Source of the DNA: Desulfuromonadaceae bacterium UBA5613
GTDB lineage: Bacteria > Desulfobacterota > Desulfuromonadia > Desulfuromonadales > UBA2197
Length of the DNA stretch: 29,141 bases
NCBI GenBank assembly: GCA_002424625.1
Contig: DIKR01000034.1
Span: 1 to 29,141 of the forward strand
Reading direction: 5' to 3'
Shown here: piece after piece, positions 24,552 to 29,141 of the stretch
Position numbering within the stretch: position 1 is the stretch's first letter
Layout of the letters: each line of letters begins with the position of its first letter
Notes under the pieces: model-generated
What the model was told of the DNA's origin: nothing
Databases searched by the model: none
The model's input: only the letters and a program-made list of their open reading frames with translations
Program-made: the position numbers and the translations under genes

Positions 24552-27318
24552 GATACAACCCGGCCTGAAGATCAACCACCCCGAGCTGGGGGATGGCGTC
24601 GTCGTCGGTCGTGAGCCGACGGGGTACATCACTGTCTTCTTTCGCGCTCATGGGGAGCGGCAGGTGCCTGCCGACTCTCTACGGCCTGCGGCCGACCGGT
24701 TCGATCAAATCGTCCAAAGCATGGTTCCGGCAACAGCGGAACGGTTGGAACAACTTTGGTTGGCGGTGGAAGCCGAAGAATTGCCGTTGATGGGAAGTGC
24801 CGCGACCCTGACCTCAGCCAAGGTGGACTTGTTGCCGCATCAGGTGGTGCTGGTTCACCGGGTGGCCAATGCCCGCCCCAAGCGCTTTCTGGTAGCCGAC
24901 GAGGTCGGATTAGGTAAGACCATCGAGGCCGCTCTCATTCTTCGCGAATTGGCTTCCCGGGGCGAACTGACCCGGGCCATCATGATTGTCCCCGCCGGAT
25001 TGGTGGAAAACTGGCGCAGGGAGTTAAACGAAATCTTTAATCTCGATTTTGAGGTGTTCGGCAGCGAGGGGGATGTCACAGACCGAAAAACCAACGCTTT
25101 TGCCAAGCACAATCGCCTGATCGTCTCGGTCGATACGCTCAAACGCCCGGCGCGGGTGAAAAAGCTTCTCGCTGCGCCACCCTGGGATCTGGTGGTTTTC
25201 GACGAAGCCCATCATCTGAGCGTTTACCGCTACGGCAACAAAGTCAAGAAGACTGAGAATTTCAAACTTGCTGAAGCCATCCGTGACCACTGCCGGGACC
25301 TCATTCTCCTGTCCGCAACGCCGCATCAGGGCGATCATTTCCGTTTCTGGATGCTGATCCGACTGCTGAGCCCCGAGTTGTTCGAGAGCGACCAGGACAT
25401 GGTCCGCAACCGGCACCGTCTCAATGCGGTCGTCATCCGCCGCACCAAAGCCGATGCCTGTGCCCAGGACGGTAGCCCGCTGTTTGTCCGCCGCATGGTC
25501 CATACCGAAGGATTTGGGCTGTCGGAGCGAGAAAAGGAGTTCTACAACGCGCTCCTTGATTATCTTCGGGATGGCTACAACCTGGCAGCTCAGCAAGGCA
25601 ACAAGGGCCGGGCGCTGGGTTTTGTGATGACGGTGTTTCAGAAAATCGCTGCTAGTAGTTTTGCTGCTATCCGCTCGACCCTTCAGCGCCGGTTGCTTAT
25701 GCTGACCATTCAGGAAGGAATTGAGCGTGACGAATTGCTTGATGTAGATGGTCGGAACCGGGTCTTCGAGGAGGCTAGGCAGATCATTCACGACATTTAC
25801 TCCATCCCTTATGACGCCGTGGGTAACGCCCAGACCGATCAGATCCTGGCTGACGCAAAATATCAGTTGTTGAAAAAGCGAAACGAAGCGCTCTCTTTTG
25901 CCTCAGCAGCTGAAAGCTATTCCGATTCTGAGTATGAAGCCGGTGCCGGAGAGGAATCGGCCGCCATGCTGGTCGTGGTTGCGCTGCCGGAAGAACGGCA
26001 GCGGATACTTGATCTACTGGCACAATTTCCGGACGGAATCGAGTCAAAGACCGCGATGCTCGTTCACGCTCTGCGTCAGATCTGGCAGCAAAATCCCAAC
26101 GAAAAAGTCGTTATCTTCGCCACCTACCTGGGCACGGTTGAGGCAATTAAGAAACAACTGGATGAAGTTTTTCCCCGTGCAGGTGTCGATGTCCTCAAAG
26201 GCGGAGATCACGGAGCGAAAACAGCCGCCCAAAGGAGATTCCGCCGGAAGGATGGACCCAAGGTGCTGGTCTGCACCGCTGCCGGTCGGGAAGGCATCAA
26301 TCTCCAGTTTGCCCGCATCCTCTTCAACTACGACTTGCCCTGGAACCCCATGGATCTCGAGCAGCGCATAGGCCGTATCCATCGCTATGGGCAAGAATCG
26401 ACAGCTCAGGTTTACAACCTAGTTGCCGCAGACACCATTGAAGGGCAGATCTATCTGCTGCTTGAGGAAAAACTGAACGACATCGCCAGAACTCTGGGCA
26501 AAGTGGATGAACAGGGGCAGATCGCCGAGGATTTGAGGACGCAGGTGTTGGGTCAGCTCAGTAGCACCTTGAGCTATGACCGGCTCTATCAAGACGCCAT
26601 TAGAGATCCGACTCTGAAGCGAACCCGCCAGGAGCTCGAGGTCGCCATGACCAATGCCAATCTGGCGCGTCAGGTCGTCTTTGAGCTCTTCCAGGAACTC
26701 GACCGGTTCAATCTTGGCGACTACCAGAAATTTGACGATGAAGGGCGTGGAATGCAGCGGCTTGTCAATTTCATTGCCCGATCAGCCCGGCTCGCCGGAT
26801 GGAATTTCCGTAAAGAGAGCGATGGTAGGTGGACACTGATCAGGGATGGCGAACCGAACATGGTGTTCACGACAGAGCGTGACGCTGCTCTCCAGGAAGA
26901 AACCCTTCAGCTTGTCGGCTTGGAGCACCCTGTCGTCAATCAGTTCATGCGCAAATATTCATCTGCCGATGCAGGGCCTCGGGCCTTGGCCGGGAAGGTA
27001 AAAGGAATTACCGGTGAGGGCCTGCTTTCACTCTGGAAAATCAGCACCCACGGCAAAGACGGTCAGGCCAGCAACCATGTCGTCAGAATTGGGATGAATG
27101 CGGAGGGCGACCGAGCACCATGGCTTGAGCGCTTGGACGACAAAATTCTGGGAATGCAATCACCATCGACACCCGCCGAGCAATGGCAGAGTCTTGCTTC
27201 CAACAAGAAGGGCCGACTGCAGGAACTGCTGCATCGCGAACTGAGTTATTCGGGCATCATCAACGATGAAATGTCTTACTCTGCTACGCCATTGGCGGTG
27301 GTAGGGATTGAATGTTAA
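24532..27318 (+). CDS. SNF2-family DNA helicase (BrxHII-like)
   Basis: The ATG at 24532 gives 928 residues; a TTG at 24523 is a possible alternative. An SH3-like N-terminal segment (LKINHPELGDGVVVGREPTG) is followed by a complete helicase core: FLVADEVGLGKTIEAAL (Lys129), VVFDEAHHL (Asp224-Glu225), LILLSATPHQGDHF, VVIFATYLGTVEA, TAAGREGINLQF, and PWNPMDLEQRIGRIHRYGQ (motif VI, 608-618). This is the RapA/HepA-like SNF2 group (COG0553), the type found as BrxHII in type 3 and 5 BREX. It should use ATP to move along DNA. It overlaps the preceding small gene by 20 bases and ends the five-gene coupled chain. The C-terminal 300 residues have no recognised domain. Confidence 0.88.
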   Translation: MSHAFREIQPGLKINHPELGDGVVVGREPTGYITVFFRAHGERQVPADSLRPAADRFDQIVQSMVPATAERLEQLWLAVEAEELPLMGSAATLTSAKVDLLPHQVVLVHRVANARPKRFLVADEVGLGKTIEAALILRELASRGELTRAIMIVPAGLVENWRRELNEIFNLDFEVFGSEGDVTDRKTNAFAKHNRLIVSVDTLKRPARVKKLLAAPPWDLVVFDEAHHLSVYRYGNKVKKTENFKLAEAIRDHCRDLILLSATPHQGDHFRFWMLIRLLSPELFESDQDMVRNRHRLNAVVIRRTKADACAQDGSPLFVRRMVHTEGFGLSEREKEFYNALLDYLRDGYNLAAQQGNKGRALGFVMTVFQKIAASSFAAIRSTLQRRLLMLTIQEGIERDELLDVDGRNRVFEEARQIIHDIYSIPYDAVGNAQTDQILADAKYQLLKKRNEALSFASAAESYSDSEYEAGAGEESAAMLVVVALPEERQRILDLLAQFPDGIESKTAMLVHALRQIWQQNPNEKVVIFATYLGTVEAIKKQLDEVFPRAGVDVLKGGDHGAKTAAQRRFRRKDGPKVLVCTAAGREGINLQFARILFNYDLPWNPMDLEQRIGRIHRYGQESTAQVYNLVAADTIEGQIYLLLEEKLNDIARTLGKVDEQGQIAEDLRTQVLGQLSSTLSYDRLYQDAIRDPTLKRTRQELEVAMTNANLARQVVFELFQELDRFNLGDYQKFDDEGRGMQRLVNFIARSARLAGWNFRKESDGRWTLIRDGEPNMVFTTERDAALQEETLQLVGLEHPVVNQFMRKYSSADAGPRALAGKVKGITGEGLLSLWKISTHGKDGQASNHVVRIGMNAEGDRAPWLERLDDKILGMQSPSTPAEQWQSLASNKKGRLQELLHRELSYSGIINDEMSYSATPLAVVGIEC

Positions 27319-27348
27319 ATATATTTCTATGAGAGAGAGGGAATGCAA

Positions 27349-29141
27349 ATGGGTGATCTCTCGGCATCACTGACCAAATGGTTTTCAGAACGCCCCCAGT
27401 GGCTCCAGATCGCGGCAACCCGGCTACTTCAGCAATCTGAGCTGACTGATAAAGACTTCTCTGAACTCGCAACCCTGTGTCGGCAAGAAGCAGATGGGAA
27501 GTTGGCCAAAGCGACTTGTTCCTTCCCCGCTTCTGCGTTCTCTCAGGGCGCTGCAGGCACCTTGCGTTTGTGTTCAATCAGTGATGTCGAAGGAATAAAC
27601 GCTCTTGCTCCAAGAAAACCACTTGAGTTTGGTAAGGGCAATATCACGATTGTCTATGGCAACAACGGGTCAGGCAAATCCGGTTACGTCAGACTCCTCA
27701 AGCATGTATGCGGCGCCCGCGAGACGGGCACCCTTCACCGCAATGTCTATAAGCCCGGCTCTGCCGTACAGAAGGCCTGCATTTCGTTTGAGCAGGACGG
27801 CGTTCCAAAGAGTCATAAGTGGTCAGGACAAGGTATCTGCGATGACCTTAATAGCGTTGATATTTTCGACACCTCGTTCGGCAAGGTCTTTTTCAGTAGT
27901 GAAGACGAGGTGAGCTACGAGCCGCCGGTGTTATCATTTTTCAGCTCGCTCATCCTCGCATGTGAAAAGGTCTCCTCCGCCCTGGACACCGAGGCCAATC
28001 AGCACCAGTCAAAAAAGCCGAATATCCCGGCTGACAAGAAGGTAACTCCAGGGGGTATCTGGTACGAATCCATCAGCGCCAAGACCAGCACCCAGGACAT
28101 CGACAAACATTGCGCATTTGGAAGCACTGACGAGACCGAGATGCAAACGCTGCAACAGCGCCTTGCCGAACAGGCACCGACGGAAAAAGCGAAGCAATTG
28201 AGAAAACAGAAACAGCACATCGACACTCTGGTGCAAGATGCCCAAAAGTATCAGGAGCAATTATCGGACGAAAATTACCGACGGATCATTGCAGCCAAGA
28301 AAAAGTCGATCCTCAAGAAGACAGCGGCAGATACGGCAGCGGAAAAGGTGTTCTCCGGCAGCGAGTTGGAAGGCATCGGGTCTGATGTCTGGAAAGAGCT
28401 TTGGAAAGCGGCCCGGAACTACTCCGTATCGGCAGCCTACAAAGAAGCTGAGTACCCGAATGTTTCTGATGGTTCCCGTTGTGTCCTGTGCCATCAGACC
28501 TTGACCCAGGAGGCCAAGGAGCGATTGATCTCCTTCGAAAATTTCGTGAAGGGCGAAATGCAGAAAGCCGCAACGGATGCGGCCAAGGAATACGAGACCG
28601 CCAGTCAAACTATCGAGGCGCTACCGACATCGGAAACACTGAAGACACGTATCGATGCGGCAGGCATTCCACAGGATGAAGTCGCCAGCCAGGTGATGGA
28701 TTACTTTGCTCAATTGCAGGCCAGGAAAGACCAACTCCCTGGGATCGATTCCGAAGAAGCCATTCCCGATCCTCTGCTCTCACCGAAATGGATCGAAGAA
28801 GCCAACGCCCAGTCGAAAACCCTCGGTGAACTCGCGACAAAATATGACGAAGACGCCAAAAGCGACAATCGAGAGGAGATCAAGAAAAAGCTGATTAGTC
28901 TGCAGGCCAGAAAGTGGTTGTCCGAGCATCGCACCGCCATTGATGAAGAAATCACCCGATTGAAGCTACTGAACCAGATTCAGGAAGCCAAGAAGTCGAC
29001 CAACACCAAAGCCCTGTCCCAGAAGAAAGGGGAGCTGGCAGAAGCCTTGATCACGGATGCATTCGTGCAAAGATTCAACGCGGAGCTCAAGGCTCTTGGC
29101 GCGTCTCAGGTGAAGGTTGAGCTCGTGAAATCAAAAGTCTC
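27349..29141 (+). CDS. RloC/AAA_13-like ATPase with zinc hook, 3'-truncated by window edge
   Basis: The frame is open from 27349 to the window end, giving 597 residues so far. GAGAGGGA lies six bases before this ATG; an ATG at 27343 is two codons upstream and too close to that site. An N-terminal helical region (ERPQWLQIAATRLLQQSELT) precedes the Walker A motif GNNGSGKS (104-111). A long charged, coiled-coil-rich section then follows, interrupted by RCVLCHQTL (Cys378, Cys381), a CxxC zinc hook as in Rad50 and RloC. RloC senses DNA damage or phage factors and cleaves tRNA through a C-terminal nuclease domain, which would be beyond the edge here and cannot be checked. It starts 30 bases after the helicase, so it may share its transcript. 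Confidence 0.8.
   Translation, partial: MGDLSASLTKWFSERPQWLQIAATRLLQQSELTDKDFSELATLCRQEADGKLAKATCSFPASAFSQGAAGTLRLCSISDVEGINALAPRKPLEFGKGNITIVYGNNGSGKSGYVRLLKHVCGARETGTLHRNVYKPGSAVQKACISFEQDGVPKSHKWSGQGICDDLNSVDIFDTSFGKVFFSSEDEVSYEPPVLSFFSSLILACEKVSSALDTEANQHQSKKPNIPADKKVTPGGIWYESISAKTSTQDIDKHCAFGSTDETEMQTLQQRLAEQAPTEKAKQLRKQKQHIDTLVQDAQKYQEQLSDENYRRIIAAKKKSILKKTAADTAAEKVFSGSELEGIGSDVWKELWKAARNYSVSAAYKEAEYPNVSDGSRCVLCHQTLTQEAKERLISFENFVKGEMQKAATDAAKEYETASQTIEALPTSETLKTRIDAAGIPQDEVASQVMDYFAQLQARKDQLPGIDSEEAIPDPLLSPKWIEEANAQSKTLGELATKYDEDAKSDNREEIKKKLISLQARKWLSEHRTAIDEEITRLKLLNQIQEAKKSTNTKALSQKKGELAEALITDAFVQRFNAELKALGASQVKVELVKSKV

Overview
The window looks like the left part of a bacterial integrative element that carries a large defence island. 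Most of it is GC-rich, with tightly packed genes running left to right. The organism cannot be named from the sequence. The codon use, gene families and partial ferritin-like flanking gene would fit a deltaproteobacterial (Geobacter or Desulfuromonas-like) genome, but that is a weak inference.

Region 1 (1-3384) is the element edge. A truncated ferritin-like gene on the minus strand is probably chromosomal flank. Next come three GTGCCCA repeats exactly 11 bp apart (possible integrase arm sites), a leftward XRE repressor, and a strong sigma-70 type promoter overlapped by an inverted repeat. That promoter drives an excisionase-like HTH gene, a tyrosine integrase, an OB-fold/HD-domain protein and a second small HTH protein.

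Region 2 (3436-8664) holds a SRAP-domain protein (YedK/HMCES), a small unknown protein, and an ADP-ribose-related set. The set is an ARPP-1 (DUF6569-like) protein with its own terminator, then a Sel1-repeat protein translationally coupled to a fusion of a dual-specificity phosphatase and an ADP-ribosylglycohydrolase. A small unknown ORF with a likely 3' frameshift ends this region.

Region 3 (8794-16636) is a four-gene run of overlapping or nearly touching genes: a NERD nuclease/UvrD-like helicase, a DUF6361-like protein, a protein with two phospholipase-D (HxK) motifs, and a 1040-residue SNF2-like helicase. I do not recognise this combination as a named system.

Region 4 (16722-27318) is a five-gene chain resembling the core of a type 3 BREX system: a DUF499 (BrxC/PglY-like) ATPase, a compact PglZ-like protein, a COG1743/DUF1156 adenine methyltransferase (PglXI-like), a 166-residue protein in a BrxF-like position but without a P-loop, and an SNF2 helicase (BrxHII-like). 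All four junctions overlap, so it is probably one transcript. Inside the methyltransferase gene is a roughly 0.85 kb AT-rich patch.

Region 5 (27349 to the end) is a truncated ABC-type ATPase with a CxxC zinc hook, related in layout to RloC/AAA_13 proteins. The most likely reading is a BREX-3-like methylation-based phage defence locus with an adjoining nuclease/helicase module (region 3) and an abortive-infection-like ATPase, brought in by the integrase in region 1. No RNA genes, CRISPR arrays or insertion sequences were seen.
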